The notes: generated by a model not told the origin, from the sequence alone. Positions 24,982 through 34,042 are shown, counted from the first letter of the stretch. The stretch is DNA of 63,040 nucleotides from JANNVK01 sp031414415 (GCA_031414415.1 JANNVK010000159.1:1-63040); one strand, 5' to 3'. Numbers and translations are program-made.

Positions 24982-27588
24982 TCAAATCACAGTTGGCATT
25001 GAGCTAACTGTCTGAAAAACTAATTCACCATCCTCACACGAAACATTCACCGTTTGACCTGATAAAATCTCACCTTTTAATAATTTAACCGCCAACGGAT
25101 TTTGAATCAATGTTTGAATCGCACGTTTCAAAGGTCTCGCACCAAAATTTGGATCATAACCTTCGTCTGACAAAAGTTTGAGAGCCGAGGCATCAAGCGA
25201 AATCTCAATTCCGCGTTCAGCGAGCGTTTTTCGCAATTTTTCGAGCTGAACTTCGATTATTCTTTCAATCTCAATTTTTGTTAGTTGATTGAAAACAACA
25301 ATATCGTCGATTCGATTTAAAAACTCAGGTTTAAAATAATTTCGCAAAACTTCAAGAACATCATCGCGGATATTTCTATCAGCCAAAGGATTAGCGTTTG
25401 CTGATTGGATTTCACGCGAACCAAGATTTGAAGTCATTATCAATACCGTGTTTTTGAAATCAACAGTTCTGCCTTTCGAATCAGTAAGTCGTCCATCGTC
25501 AAGTATTTGCAGCAAAATATTGAACACATCGCTGTGGGCTTTTTCGATTTCGTCGAACAAAATTACCGAATATGGACGACGACGAACTGCTTCGGTTAAT
25601 TGTCCGCCTTCTTCGTAACCGACGTATCCGGGCGGAGCTCCGATCATTCTCGCGACGGCATGTTTTTCCATATATTCGCTCATATCGAGGCGAACTAAAG
25701 CACGTTCATCGTCGAACAAAAATTCCGCTAAAGCCTTTGCTGTCTCAGTTTTACCAACACCAGTGGGACCCAAGAAAATAAACGAACCGACTGGTCGATT
25801 CGGATCTTGCAAGCCCGCACGCGAACGCCGGACAGCGTTCGCGACCGCGATTAAACCTTCATCTTGTCCGATCACACGCGTGCGAAGTTTTTCTTCCATC
25901 GTCACGAGTTTTTGCATCTCGCCTTGAAGCATTTTCGTGACCGGAACTCCCGTCCATTTTGCAACAACTTCGGCAACATCTTCTTCGTCAACTTCTTCTT
26001 TGAGCATTACGCCGTCTTTTTGTAAGACCGCAAGTCTAGCCTGTTCAGCAGTTAGCCTTGCTTCAAGCTCCGGAATTTTCCCGTATTGCAATTCCGCAGC
26101 GAGATTTAAATCGCCTGCTTGCCGAGCTTGTTCGAGCTGCAAACGAAGTTTTTCGAGGTCACCTTTTGCCGTTCGCATCTTCTCGATTTCTTCTTTTTCT
26201 GATTGCCATTTGGCTTTCATTGCCGAAGATTTTTCCTGCAAATTGGCGATGCGTTTTTCGATGTCGGTCAAACGCGATTTCGACTTGTCATCCTCCTCGC
26301 GACTGAGAGCTTGACGTTCAATTTCTAACTGCAATATTTCACGCTCAAGTTGATCAATTTCTACCGGCAACGAATCAATTTCGATGCGTAATTTGCTCGC
26401 CGCCTCGTCAATTAAATCAATCGCTTTATCAGGCAAAAATCTATCGGAAATATAACGATTTGAAAGAGTTGCGGCTGCGACTATTGCCGAATCTTTAATC
26501 CGAACGCCGTGGTGAACTTCGTATTTTTCCTTCAGACCGCGAAGAATTGAAATCGTGTCTTCAACGTTTGGTTCGCCGACATAAACATTCTGAAAACGAC
26601 GCTCGAGAGCCGCATCTTTTTCGATATATTTTTTATATTCGTTAAGGGTTGTTGCCCCAACGCAACGCAACATTCCGCGTGCAAGTGCAGGTTTGAGCAT
26701 ATTTGAAGCATCGATTGCACCTTCGCCCGCACCAGCTCCGACAAGCGTATGAAGCTCGTCAATAAACAAAATTATCTGCCCATTCGCCTTTTCAATTTCT
26801 TTCAAAACCGCTTTCAAACGATCTTCAAACTCGCCGCGATATTTTGCACCGGCAAGCATCGAACCTAAGTCGAGCGAAACGAGTTTTTTGTTTTTCAAAG
26901 TTTCAGGAACATCACCGCTGACGATTCTCTGTGCCAAGCCTTCAACAATCGCGGTTTTACCAACGCCTGGTTCTCCTATTAATACGGGATTATTTTTGGT
27001 TCTGCGAGATAAAACCTGAATCGTGCGTCGGATTTCGTCGTCGCGACCAATTACAGGATCGAGCTTTCCTTTTCTCGCACGCTCAGTTAAATCTATCGAA
27101 TATTTGTCTAACGCTTGAAAATTTTCCTCAGCATTTTGATCCGTGATCCGCGAACCACCACGCATATCTACAATTACTTTTTGCAAATCTTCGCGACTGA
27201 TTCCATTCGCACGCAGAATTCTTCCCGCATCGCCTGATTTTTCATCCACGATTGCGAGTAAGAGATGCTCTGTCGATAAATACTCATCAGTCAATTTTTC
27301 GGCTTCAGTTTGAGCTATTTGAAAGATTGTGTTCGTTCGCGTTGAGAAATATTGTTGTCCGCCGGAAACCTTTGGGAATTTTTCAAGAACTGTGGTTAAT
27401 TCTGTAGAAATCGCAGATAGATTTGCACCAATTTTCCCAAAAATTGGTCGCACAACGCCTTCTTTTTGATCGAGCATTGCTGCAAGTATATGTTCAGGTT
27501 CAACTTGCTGGTGTGTTGCTTTTTCGGCAATTTCAACGCCTGCTTGAACCGCTTCTTGTCCGCGAATTGTAAATCTATCAAATCTCAT
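24982..27588 (-). CDS. clpB: ClpB disaggregase
   Basis: The 868-residue product starts at the ATG complement at 27586-27588 behind a GGAGG; an in-frame TTG at 27603 lies inside that ribosome-binding site. It has the Clp N-domain, D1 with GEPGVGKT and LFIDELHTLVGAG, a full coiled-coil middle domain (about residues 400-530, with LERE and SEKEEIEKMR stretches), and D2 with GPTGVGKT and LFDEIEKAH. There is no ClpP-docking loop. It works with DnaK/GrpE to dissolve aggregates. A near-consensus promoter lies upstream. Confidence 0.96.
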   Translation of the reverse strand: MRFDRFTIRGQEAVQAGVEIAEKATHQQVEPEHILAAMLDQKEGVVRPIFGKIGANLSAISTELTTVLEKFPKVSGGQQYFSTRTNTIFQIAQTEAEKLTDEYLSTEHLLLAIVDEKSGDAGRILRANGISREDLQKVIVDMRGGSRITDQNAEENFQALDKYSIDLTERARKGKLDPVIGRDDEIRRTIQVLSRRTKNNPVLIGEPGVGKTAIVEGLAQRIVSGDVPETLKNKKLVSLDLGSMLAGAKYRGEFEDRLKAVLKEIEKANGQIILFIDELHTLVGAGAGEGAIDASNMLKPALARGMLRCVGATTLNEYKKYIEKDAALERRFQNVYVGEPNVEDTISILRGLKEKYEVHHGVRIKDSAIVAAATLSNRYISDRFLPDKAIDLIDEAASKLRIEIDSLPVEIDQLEREILQLEIERQALSREEDDKSKSRLTDIEKRIANLQEKSSAMKAKWQSEKEEIEKMRTAKGDLEKLRLQLEQARQAGDLNLAAELQYGKIPELEARLTAEQARLAVLQKDGVMLKEEVDEEDVAEVVAKWTGVPVTKMLQGEMQKLVTMEEKLRTRVIGQDEGLIAVANAVRRSRAGLQDPNRPVGSFIFLGPTGVGKTETAKALAEFLFDDERALVRLDMSEYMEKHAVARMIGAPPGYVGYEEGGQLTEAVRRRPYSVILFDEIEKAHSDVFNILLQILDDGRLTDSKGRTVDFKNTVLIMTSNLGSREIQSANANPLADRNIRDDVLEVLRNYFKPEFLNRIDDIVVFNQLTKIEIERIIEVQLEKLRKTLAERGIEISLDASALKLLSDEGYDPNFGARPLKRAIQTLIQNPLAVKLLKGEILSGQTVNVSCEDGELVFQTVSSMPTVI

Positions 27589-27617
27589 AAAACTTTCCTC
27601 CAAATGAGTCTATTGAG

Positions 27618-27646
27618 ATAATAAAATCTGAGTGTCTCTTTGTCAA
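27618..27646 (-). promoter_or_regulatory. clpB promoter
   Basis: On the minus strand TTGACA (27641-27646) and TATTAT (27618-27623) are 17 nt apart, 30 bp upstream of the clpB ATG. This is close to the sigma70 consensus. No CIRCE element is visible, so heat control, if any, must be of another type. Confidence 0.7.
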
Positions 27647-27767
27647 GTATTTGCCTATGCAATTTTTAGTTTGTGAAAACATCAACCTTTGCACAAATTT
27701 AGATGACACAATTTACTGAAAAATGTATATTTAGCTAGCACAAAATCCAAAAAAGTTAAGGGAAATT

Positions 27768-27980
27768 ATGAATACAGTCGAAGCAATCTATGAAAACGGA
27801 CTATTTCGCCCAATTGGAAAAATTGATTTACAAGAAGGCGAGAAGGTTGAAATTATATTTAAACAGTTTGAGGACAAAGATTCGGCTGAAGATTTTAGTG
27901 ATATTGCCTTTGAAACAGGAATCTCAGATTTAGCTGTAAACATTGATCATTATCTTTACGATTTGCCAAAACAACAATGA
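27768..27980 (+). CDS. DUF104-type antitoxin
   Basis: A 70-residue protein with the DUF104 (AF2212-like) pattern VEAIYENGLFRPIGKIDLQEGEKVEIIF, which also occurs before other PIN toxin genes. The acidic C-terminal half would bind the toxin. It overlaps the PIN gene by 4 nt (ATGA). AAGGG precedes the ATG. Because the PIN partner is interrupted, this may be an antitoxin without an active toxin. Confidence 0.75.
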   Translation: MNTVEAIYENGLFRPIGKIDLQEGEKVEIIFKQFEDKDSAEDFSDIAFETGISDLAVNIDHYLYDLPKQQ

Positions 27981-28384
27981 AATTACTATTTGTAGATACT
28001 TCTGGTTGGATTTCTCTTGTTAATAAAACAGAGGCTTGCTACGAATATGCAACCGAAATTTACCACAACAAGTTCGTTGAAGGTTATAGAATCATTACGC
28101 ATCAAGGTGTAATGCTTGAAACAGGAAACGGTTTGGCGAGTTTTCGTCTACGACCAATGGCAATTAATTTGAAGAGAAAATTAGATGCTTCATCTCGTAT
28201 AGAACTTATTGAAGTTGATAATGATTTGTAAGAAGCAGGTTGGAAACTTTACTCCGAAAGGCTTGATAAAAATTGGGGAATTGTTGATTGTATTAGCTTT
28301 ATCGTGATGGAAAGATTTGGGATTATTGAAGCATTAACGGCTGACAAGCATTTTGAGCAAGCGGGTTTTGTGAAATTATTGTAA
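27977..28384 (+). pseudogene. PIN-domain toxin interrupted by an in-frame TAA
   Basis: The first 84 codons give the PIN start (LLFVDTSGWISLVNK, with Asp7) and the middle Glu (MLETGNG). A TAA at 28229-28231 interrupts the frame. The same frame then continues for 50 codons with the remaining active-site region (WGIVDCISFIVMERFG, then LTADKHFEQAGF) and a normal stop. Without the TAA the gene would encode about 135 residues, like the intact PIN gene at 12484. It ends 5 bp before the ABC permease ATG. Confidence 0.8.
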
Positions 28385-28389
28385 AAAAA

Positions 28390-29469
28390 ATGAAAATTCT
28401 TCGTGAAATATTGAGTCCATTGATTGCGGTTTTTGCCGCATTTGTTGTTGGCGGAATAATTGTTTTGCTGATTGGTGACAATCCTTTTACTACTTATTGG
28501 TTGCTGATTTCGAATTCATTTGGCTCTGTAAAAGACATCAGTTATACGCTTTTTATGGCGACACCGCTAATATTTACTGGTTTAGCTGTGGCGGTTGCTT
28601 TTCGTTGCGGGCTTTTAAACATTGGTGCTGAAGGGCAACTTTATGTCGCGTCATTCGCTACGGCTTGGTTTGGAATCAAATTTGGCGGAACAGTTGTCAA
28701 TATTTTTGGTAAATCAGAAGATTGGTCGTGGGTTAGTTTGCCGAGTTTTTTATTGATTCCGCTTTGTATTATAATGGCAATAGTTGCTGGAGCAATTTGG
28801 GGAGCAATTCCGGGAATTTTGAAAGCAAAATTTGGTTCGCATGAAGTTATTAATACAATAATGCTCAACTTCATCGCGATTGCTTTAGTCAGTTATTTTA
28901 CTCAATATCATTTCAAAATTCCGGGCGATCCAATTTTGCAAACTGCGGAAATTGGCAAAGCCGCACACCTTTCGCAACTTAACGAATTCGTTTCTTTTAT
29001 CCCAAAAGATGTGCCTCTAAATTTGGGTTTTGTGATAGCTGTAATAATGTGTTTTGTCGTTTATTTCTTTTTATGGAAGACAAAATGGGGTTTTGAACTT
29101 CGTGCTGTTGGAGAAAATCCGACAGCGGCTGAATATGGCGGAATTTCGCCGAAAAAACAGATAATTTTGGCGATGACAATCTCGGGCGGATTAGCAGGAA
29201 TGGTCGCAATCAACGAAGTTTTGGGTTATCGACATAATTATTACGACGGATTTTCGGCTGAACTCGGTTTTCTCGGAATTGCGGTTGCACTTCTAGGCAG
29301 AAATCATCCGCTTGGCGTATTTGTTGCAGCTCTATTTTTTGGAGTTTTGATGCGTGGTGAGATTTTTGTTGACGCATTTACAAGATACGTTTCAAAAGAT
29401 ATTGGGACAGTCTTGCAAGCAATTGCGATTTTATTTGTCGCGTGCTTACAAAAATATTCTCGAAAATAG
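28390..29469 (+). CDS. ABC transporter permease, nucleoside type (first subunit)
   Basis: A 359-residue inner-membrane permease of the simple-sugar/nucleoside (BPD_transp_2) group. About nine hydrophobic helices are visible. The GLAVAVAFRCGLLNIGAEGQL segment and the GENPTAAEYGGIS loop are hallmark sequences. It pairs with the permease at 29930, but a hicBA pair lies between them. The downstream purine nucleoside phosphorylase, uridine kinase and cytidine deaminase point to nucleosides as cargo. The ATPase and binding protein are not in the window. Confidence 0.88.
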   Translation: MKILREILSPLIAVFAAFVVGGIIVLLIGDNPFTTYWLLISNSFGSVKDISYTLFMATPLIFTGLAVAVAFRCGLLNIGAEGQLYVASFATAWFGIKFGGTVVNIFGKSEDWSWVSLPSFLLIPLCIIMAIVAGAIWGAIPGILKAKFGSHEVINTIMLNFIAIALVSYFTQYHFKIPGDPILQTAEIGKAAHLSQLNEFVSFIPKDVPLNLGFVIAVIMCFVVYFFLWKTKWGFELRAVGENPTAAEYGGISPKKQIILAMTISGGLAGMVAINEVLGYRHNYYDGFSAELGFLGIAVALLGRNHPLGVFVAALFFGVLMRGEIFVDAFTRYVSKDIGTVLQAIAILFVACLQKYSRK

Positions 29470-29494
29470 GAAGAACTTAAAAAGGACTAAAGTT

Positions 29495-29719
29495 ATGCAG
29501 TTACAGAGATTTACAGCACTTATTGAACGTGAAAATAGCGGTTATGTTTCCACTTGCCCTGAACTAGATATTGCAAGCCAAGGCGAGACAATTGAAGAAG
29601 CAAAAGCAAATTTGACTGAGGCAATAGAACTTTTTTTTGAAGTTGCAGATCAATCTGAAGTAAAACGCAGATTACATTCTGAAATATTCATTACAAATTT
29701 AGAGGTTGCAATTGGGTAA
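29495..29719 (+). CDS. hicB: HicB antitoxin
   Basis: A 74-residue partial RNase H-fold antitoxin. FTALIERENSGYVSTCPELDIASQGETIEEAKANLTEAIELF is the classic HicB pattern. The start is the ATG at 29495, 25 bp after the first permease stop. It precedes hicA and overlaps its start, the reverse of the common hicA-hicB order. No separate C-terminal DNA-binding domain is seen. Confidence 0.88.
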   Translation: MQLQRFTALIERENSGYVSTCPELDIASQGETIEEAKANLTEAIELFFEVADQSEVKRRLHSEIFITNLEVAIG

Positions 29720-29933
29720 ATTTCGAATATTCTCAGGATTAGAACTTTGCAAAATACTTGAAAAGCATGGATTTGTCCAAGATAGACAAAAAGGTAGCCA
29801 CATAGTTATGCAAAAGCAAACCCTAGATTCTACAATTTCAGTTCCAATTCCAAATCATCGAGAAATCCGAATTGGAACATTAAAATCTATTATAAGGCAG
29901 TCAAATATAGCTAGAGAATTTTTTGAAATATGA
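29712..29933 (+). CDS. hicA: HicA toxin (mRNA interferase)
   Basis: A 73-residue dsRBD-like toxin. SGLELCKILEKHGFVQDRQKGSHIVMQ includes the catalytic His, and VPIPNHREIRIGTLKSIIRQ completes the family. The likely start is the TTG at 29712, 6 bp after an AGAGG; a TTG at 29706 is too close to it. It overlaps the hicB end. Its own TGA overlaps the ATG of the second permease (ATGA), so expression of the transporter may depend on translation of the toxin gene. Confidence 0.85.
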   Translation: MGKFRIFSGLELCKILEKHGFVQDRQKGSHIVMQKQTLDSTISVPIPNHREIRIGTLKSIIRQSNIAREFFEI

Positions 29934-30913
29934 GCGAACTACTAACACTATCATTAATTTTTGCGGCGATTCGGTCGGCGACACCTCTGATTTTTGCGGC
30001 ACTTGGTGGTCTATTTTCTGAGCGTGCGGGCGTTATTAACATTGCACTTGAAGGTTTAATGTTGACCGGAGCATTTGCCGCCGCGGTTGCAACTTATCAA
30101 TTTAGTAATCCGTATCTCGGTTTTATGTCGGCACTACTTGCTGGTGCTTTTATTGCACTTGTTTATGCAGTTGCGACTATCCATTTTGAAGCTGATCAAG
30201 TTGTTGCCGGAACTGCAATTAATTTTTTAATGCTCGGTTTGCCGCAGCTAGTTAGTGGTGCGATCTATGACTCATCTGGCTCTACGCCGCAGATCGCAAA
30301 GGAGTTATTGATGCCGAGTTTATATGACATCTCGCAAAAATTCCTGACGATCTTCTTGGCAAGTAACACCGTTGATTCGCTTCTGCCGTCGGTCTTGCAA
30401 AATGTTTCAATAGCCTCGCTTCTCGCGTTTTTACTTATCCCAATTTGTTGGTATGTTTTGTATAAAACGCCATTTGGCTTACGTTTACGAGCAGTTGGTG
30501 AAAATCCGGCGGCGGCAGATTCGGCAGGAATAAATGTGATTTGGTTGCGATATTCGGCAGTTATTTTGTCTGGAGTTTTGGCGGCAGCTGGCGGTGCATA
30601 TCTTTCAATCGGGCAAAGTTCGCTTTTTACACGCGGAATGTCTGCCGGACGCGGATTTATTGCACTCGCGGCTTTGATTTTGGCAAAATGGAAACCGATT
30701 CCGGTATTGCTTTCGTGCCTGTTTTTTGGTTTTACAGAGGCTTTGACGATAAAACTGCCCGGCACGCCGTGGGCAAAATTTAACGGCGAAGATATTCCGA
30801 TTCAATTTATTCAAATCATTCCGTATGTTTTGACAATAATCGTTTTAGCAGGATTTATCGGTTCTTCGCGAGCTCCAAAAGCTCTCGGAATTCCATATAA
30901 GAAAGAGAATTAA
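29930..30913 (+). CDS. ABC transporter permease, nucleoside type (second subunit)
   Basis: A 327-residue partner of the permease at 28390. It has the family opening (ATPLIFAALGGLFSERAGVINIALEGLML), the GENPAAADSAGINV loop and about eight transmembrane segments. It would form the heterodimeric pore for nucleoside uptake. Its start overlaps the hicA stop by 4 nt, with no independent ribosome-binding site other than what lies in hicA. A TonB-domain protein follows after 76 bp. Confidence 0.88.
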   Translation: MSELLTLSLIFAAIRSATPLIFAALGGLFSERAGVINIALEGLMLTGAFAAAVATYQFSNPYLGFMSALLAGAFIALVYAVATIHFEADQVVAGTAINFLMLGLPQLVSGAIYDSSGSTPQIAKELLMPSLYDISQKFLTIFLASNTVDSLLPSVLQNVSIASLLAFLLIPICWYVLYKTPFGLRLRAVGENPAAADSAGINVIWLRYSAVILSGVLAAAGGAYLSIGQSSLFTRGMSAGRGFIALAALILAKWKPIPVLLSCLFFGFTEALTIKLPGTPWAKFNGEDIPIQFIQIIPYVLTIIVLAGFIGSSRAPKALGIPYKKEN

Positions 30914-30989
30914 TATTCTATTTATTGGATATACAATATTCTTCGTAGATAAATCAATTTGTGAGAATTTGTTGACCACCAAAGAAACT

Positions 30990-32048
30990 ATGAAAAAACT
31001 TCTATTGACTCTCATATTTTTGTTATTTTTTAACACTTTGATTTGTGCTCAAAATCAATTCGGCTATGTAAATACTGATAATACAAATGTTCGAATCTTA
31101 CCAAATTCGGATGCAGAAGTTTTAAAAGTGTTGCCTTTTGGTACAAAATTCAAAATATTATCGAAAAAACACCTTAAAGGTTGGTATCAAATTCAAATTG
31201 GCAAGAAAATTGGTTGGCTAAATGGAAACACTTTTTCTGTTGGAAAACTCTTAAAGAAAGTTCAAAACGAACCAGACGAAGAGTATACGCCCACCCAGAC
31301 ACAGCTTGAGTTGGATGGTTGGTATTATGTAACTTCCACAAAAGATGATTCAACGGGTTCGGATTTTTATTTTAAGAAATATAGCATCAAGCGGACAAGA
31401 TTTGGCGACGCATCGGTTTGGTTCAAGCAAATTCCATTGAATTCGAGAAAATATTCAAGGAACTTAAGATTTAAACGGAATGTTTCTTATGTTTTACAGC
31501 TTATCACGGCTCATTGCGATGATGAGCGAATGACGATGGATGATGCGACATTTTATTATCATTCGGGCTTAGTGATTGATACTTTTCCATCGCTGAGTTT
31601 TAGAAAACCCGTAATTCCCGACTCTGTAGGTGAAGGTATTTACAATGCAATTTGTAGAAGTTACTCGAAAACACCTTCGCCGTATCCTAAAACCGAAACC
31701 GGAATCCCAGTATATCTGCCTAATAAACCAATTGAAACGATTGAACCAAGTCTTCCCAAAATTCCGTCGACTGTCTCGGGGGGCGTTCTAAATGGCAAGG
31801 CAACAGTCTTGCCGAAACCGCCATACCCAGCAGCTGCGAAAGCTGTTCGAGCGGGCGGTGCGGTTAGCGTCCAAGTCACGATTGATGAAGAAGGAAATGT
31901 GCTTTCTGCAAGTGCAACGAGCGGACATCCGTTACTTCGGCATGCGGCTGAATCCGCGGCTCGAAATACGAAATTTAATCCAACACTGTTATCGGGACAA
32001 AAAGTAAGAGTTACAGGTGTTCTAACTTTCAATTTTGTAGCACAGTAA
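30990..32048 (+). CDS. Exported SH3-domain protein with C-terminal TonB domain
   Basis: The 352-residue product starts at the ATG at 30990 with a signal peptide ending ICAQ. Residues about 25-75 are a bacterial SH3 fold (YVNTDNTNVRILPNSDAEVLKVLPFGTKF, then GWYQIQIGKKIGWLNG). An uncharacterised middle follows. The C-terminus (about 270-352) is a TonB-type domain: PPYPAAAKAVRAGGAVSVQVTIDEEGNV then LTFNF. With a cleavable signal rather than an anchor, it may not act as a classical energy transducer. Such secreted TonB-domain proteins recur at 36806. Confidence 0.8.
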   Translation: MKKLLLTLIFLLFFNTLICAQNQFGYVNTDNTNVRILPNSDAEVLKVLPFGTKFKILSKKHLKGWYQIQIGKKIGWLNGNTFSVGKLLKKVQNEPDEEYTPTQTQLELDGWYYVTSTKDDSTGSDFYFKKYSIKRTRFGDASVWFKQIPLNSRKYSRNLRFKRNVSYVLQLITAHCDDERMTMDDATFYYHSGLVIDTFPSLSFRKPVIPDSVGEGIYNAICRSYSKTPSPYPKTETGIPVYLPNKPIETIEPSLPKIPSTVSGGVLNGKATVLPKPPYPAAAKAVRAGGAVSVQVTIDEEGNVLSASATSGHPLLRHAAESAARNTKFNPTLLSGQKVRVTGVLTFNFVAQ

Positions 32049-32074
32049 ATTTAGAAATAAACTATTATCAAATA

Positions 32075-32914
32075 ATGACATACGAAAAAGCACAACAAGC
32101 AGCGGATTATATTCGCTCAAAATATTCAAAAGAAATCAAAGTAGCATTGGTTTTGGGAAGCGGTTTGGGAGCATTTGCTGACTCAATCAAAAATCCGGTG
32201 ATTATTCCTTACGAAGAAATTCCAAATTTTTCGCGTTCAACAGTTGAAGGACACGCCGGAAGACTTGTTCTCGGCGAAGTAAACGGCGTTTCTGTCGCGG
32301 TTCAGCAAGGGCGTTTTCATTATTATGAAGGCTACGATATTCAAAAAGTTGTTTTGCCCGTAAGGACTTTTGGCGTTCTTGGAGTAAAAAACTTGATTCT
32401 CACAAATGCTGCCGGAAGCGTCAGAACCGACTTTAAACAAGGCACGCTGATGCTCATTCGCGATCATCTCAATTTGATGGGCGTTAATCCGCTGATTGGT
32501 GAAAATGACCCGCGATTTGGTCCGAGATTTCCTGATATGACTGAAGTTTATTCGCGTGATATTCAAGCAATTGTCGGCGAAGAAGCGAAAAAAATGTCTG
32601 ATGAAAAGGGAATTACGCCATTTTTACGACGCGGAGTTTATTGTGCTTTAACTGGTCCAAACTATGAAACGCCTGCCGAGATTAGAATGTATAGACTTCT
32701 TGGAGCTGATGCTGTCGGGATGTCAACCGTTCCCGAAGCACTCGCCGCACGCCATCAGGGAATGAAAGTTTTAGCGATTTCTTGCATCACAAATCTCGCC
32801 GCTGGTGTCAGCGATGAAGAAATTAATCACGAAGAAGTGATGGAAACAGGTGCTAAAATTGCAGACACATTCCGCGAATTGTTGGAACGGGTTTTGTCGA
32901 GAATTGGGAAATAA
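32075..32914 (+). CDS. Purine nucleoside phosphorylase
   Basis: A 279-residue cytosolic enzyme that splits purine nucleosides with phosphate. The PNP-I signature VLGSGLGAF lies near residues 29-37. The GHAGRLV, LTNAAGS, GVYCALTGPNYETPAEIRMYRLLGADAVGMSTVPE and CITNLAAG blocks follow, typical of the trimeric guanosine/inosine-preferring type. It is followed by a large inverted repeat and then uridine kinase and cytidine deaminase. Together with the upstream permeases these form a nucleoside salvage group. Confidence 0.93.
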   Translation: MTYEKAQQAADYIRSKYSKEIKVALVLGSGLGAFADSIKNPVIIPYEEIPNFSRSTVEGHAGRLVLGEVNGVSVAVQQGRFHYYEGYDIQKVVLPVRTFGVLGVKNLILTNAAGSVRTDFKQGTLMLIRDHLNLMGVNPLIGENDPRFGPRFPDMTEVYSRDIQAIVGEEAKKMSDEKGITPFLRRGVYCALTGPNYETPAEIRMYRLLGADAVGMSTVPEALAARHQGMKVLAISCITNLAAGVSDEEINHEEVMETGAKIADTFRELLERVLSRIGK

Positions 32915-32915
32915 A

Positions 32916-32991
32916 TAAGTCCAGAGTCTTTAGTCCTAAGTCCGTTATCAAGTCATTGACTTAGGACTTAGGACTAAAGACTCTGGACTTA
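32916..32991. repeat. 28-bp perfect inverted repeat made of heptamer units
   Basis: Arms at 32916-32943 and 32964-32991 are perfectly complementary over 28 bp with a 20-nt loop. Each arm is built from diverged 7-nt units ((A/C)TTAGG-, GACTAAA- and TCTGGAC-like). The hairpin sits between the purine nucleoside phosphorylase and udk genes, 10 bp before the udk ATG region, and has a T-poor 3' side. It is thus more a repeat or RNA-stability element than a standard terminator. Confidence 0.85.
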
Positions 32992-33010
32992 AAATTAAGG
33001 ACTAACACAA

Positions 33011-33631
33011 ATGATAATAGGGATTTGCGGCGGAACAGGTTCGGGTAAAACGACAATTGCACGTGCGATAGTTGACTCTATTGGTGCAGAAAAAGTTGTT
33101 TTGGTCGAGCAAGATTCTTATTACCGAAATATGTCTGATATGCCGCTCGATGAACGCCGAAAAGCTAACTTCGATCATCCAGATTCGATTGATAGCGACC
33201 TTTTGGTTAATCATTTGAAGCGACTTAAATCAGGCGAAACGATTGAAATGCCGATCTATGATTTCAAAACTCACACTCGTAGCAATAAGTCACAACATAT
33301 TGAGCCAACAGCAGTTATCATCGTTGAAGGAATTTTAATTTTTGCCGAAACGCGAGTTTTAGACATACTCGATGTTCGAGTTTTTGTTGATACTCCTGAT
33401 GATATTCGACTCTGTAGAAGATTGCGTCGCGATATTGCCGAACGCGGCAGAAAATTTGAACAAGCAATCGATCAATACGAAAAAACAGTGCGTCCAATGC
33501 ACCAACAATTTGTCGAACCGACAAAACGCCACGCAGATTTGATTATTCCCGAAGGCGGACAAACTCAAGTTGGAGTTGAGGTTTTATGCGGAATTATCCG
33601 TGAGAAATTACGCAAAGAATCAAAGAAATAA
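33011..33631 (+). CDS. udk: Uridine kinase
   Basis: A 206-residue cytosolic kinase phosphorylating uridine and cytidine. Walker A GGTGSGKTT is at 7-15. EQDSYYR, FDHPDSID, MPIYDFKTHTR and the VIIVEGILIF strand are all present. The RRLRRDIAERGR lid and the FVEPTKRHADLIIPEGG closing segment match the family. It lies 9 bp before cdd, so the pair is probably co-transcribed. Confidence 0.95.
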   Translation: MIIGICGGTGSGKTTIARAIVDSIGAEKVVLVEQDSYYRNMSDMPLDERRKANFDHPDSIDSDLLVNHLKRLKSGETIEMPIYDFKTHTRSNKSQHIEPTAVIIVEGILIFAETRVLDILDVRVFVDTPDDIRLCRRLRRDIAERGRKFEQAIDQYEKTVRPMHQQFVEPTKRHADLIIPEGGQTQVGVEVLCGIIREKLRKESKK

Positions 33632-33640
33632 TATTTATCT

Positions 33641-34042
33641 GTGAGCAAATTTAATCACGACAATTTAATTGAATTAACAATAAAAGCCCGCGAATTGGCT
33701 TTTGCTCCATATTCCAAATTTCGTGTTGGAGCAGTTGTTGTCACCAAAAGTGGCAAAATTTTTACTGGATGCAATGTCGAAAGTGCGAGTTATGGACTAA
33801 CTATTTGTGCCGAACGAGTTGCAATCTGCAAAGCGATTTCTGAAGGCGAACGCGAATTTGAAATCGTCTGCGTTGTTGCCGACACTGAAGAACTTACGCC
33901 GCCGTGCGGAGCTTGTCGTCAAATTATTTGGGAATTCTGCGGCGACATTCCGGTAATTTTTGCAAATTTAGACGGAAAAACCGATGTTTTGCAGATGAAA
34001 GATTTATTGCCGAAAGCCTTTGATACAACATTTTTGAAATGA
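33641..34042 (+). CDS. cdd: Cytidine deaminase
   Basis: A 133-residue zinc enzyme converting cytidine to uridine. Zinc ligands are Cys56 in CAE (catalytic Glu58) and Cys89/Cys92 in PCGACRQ, the tetrameric-type pattern. The GCNVESASYGLTICAE block is complete. The start is GTG (33641), as the first conserved residues follow it closely. Last member of the nucleoside salvage group; a TA locus begins 145 bp downstream. Confidence 0.93.
   Translation: MSKFNHDNLIELTIKARELAFAPYSKFRVGAVVVTKSGKIFTGCNVESASYGLTICAERVAICKAISEGEREFEIVCVVADTEELTPPCGACRQIIWEFCGDIPVIFANLDGKTDVLQMKDLLPKAFDTTFLK

Noticed and set aside
8968..28231. Reassignment of TAA to an amino acid
   Set aside because: TAA is the normal stop of many intact genes in the window, and the affected genes are all accessory.
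30265..30765. A 166-codon minus-strand frame opposite the second ABC permease
   Set aside because: Antisense shadow of a strongly supported membrane protein gene.
32916..32991. CRISPR repeat pair
   Set aside because: There is a single inverted pair made of 7-nt units, with no regular direct repeats and spacers and no cas genes.
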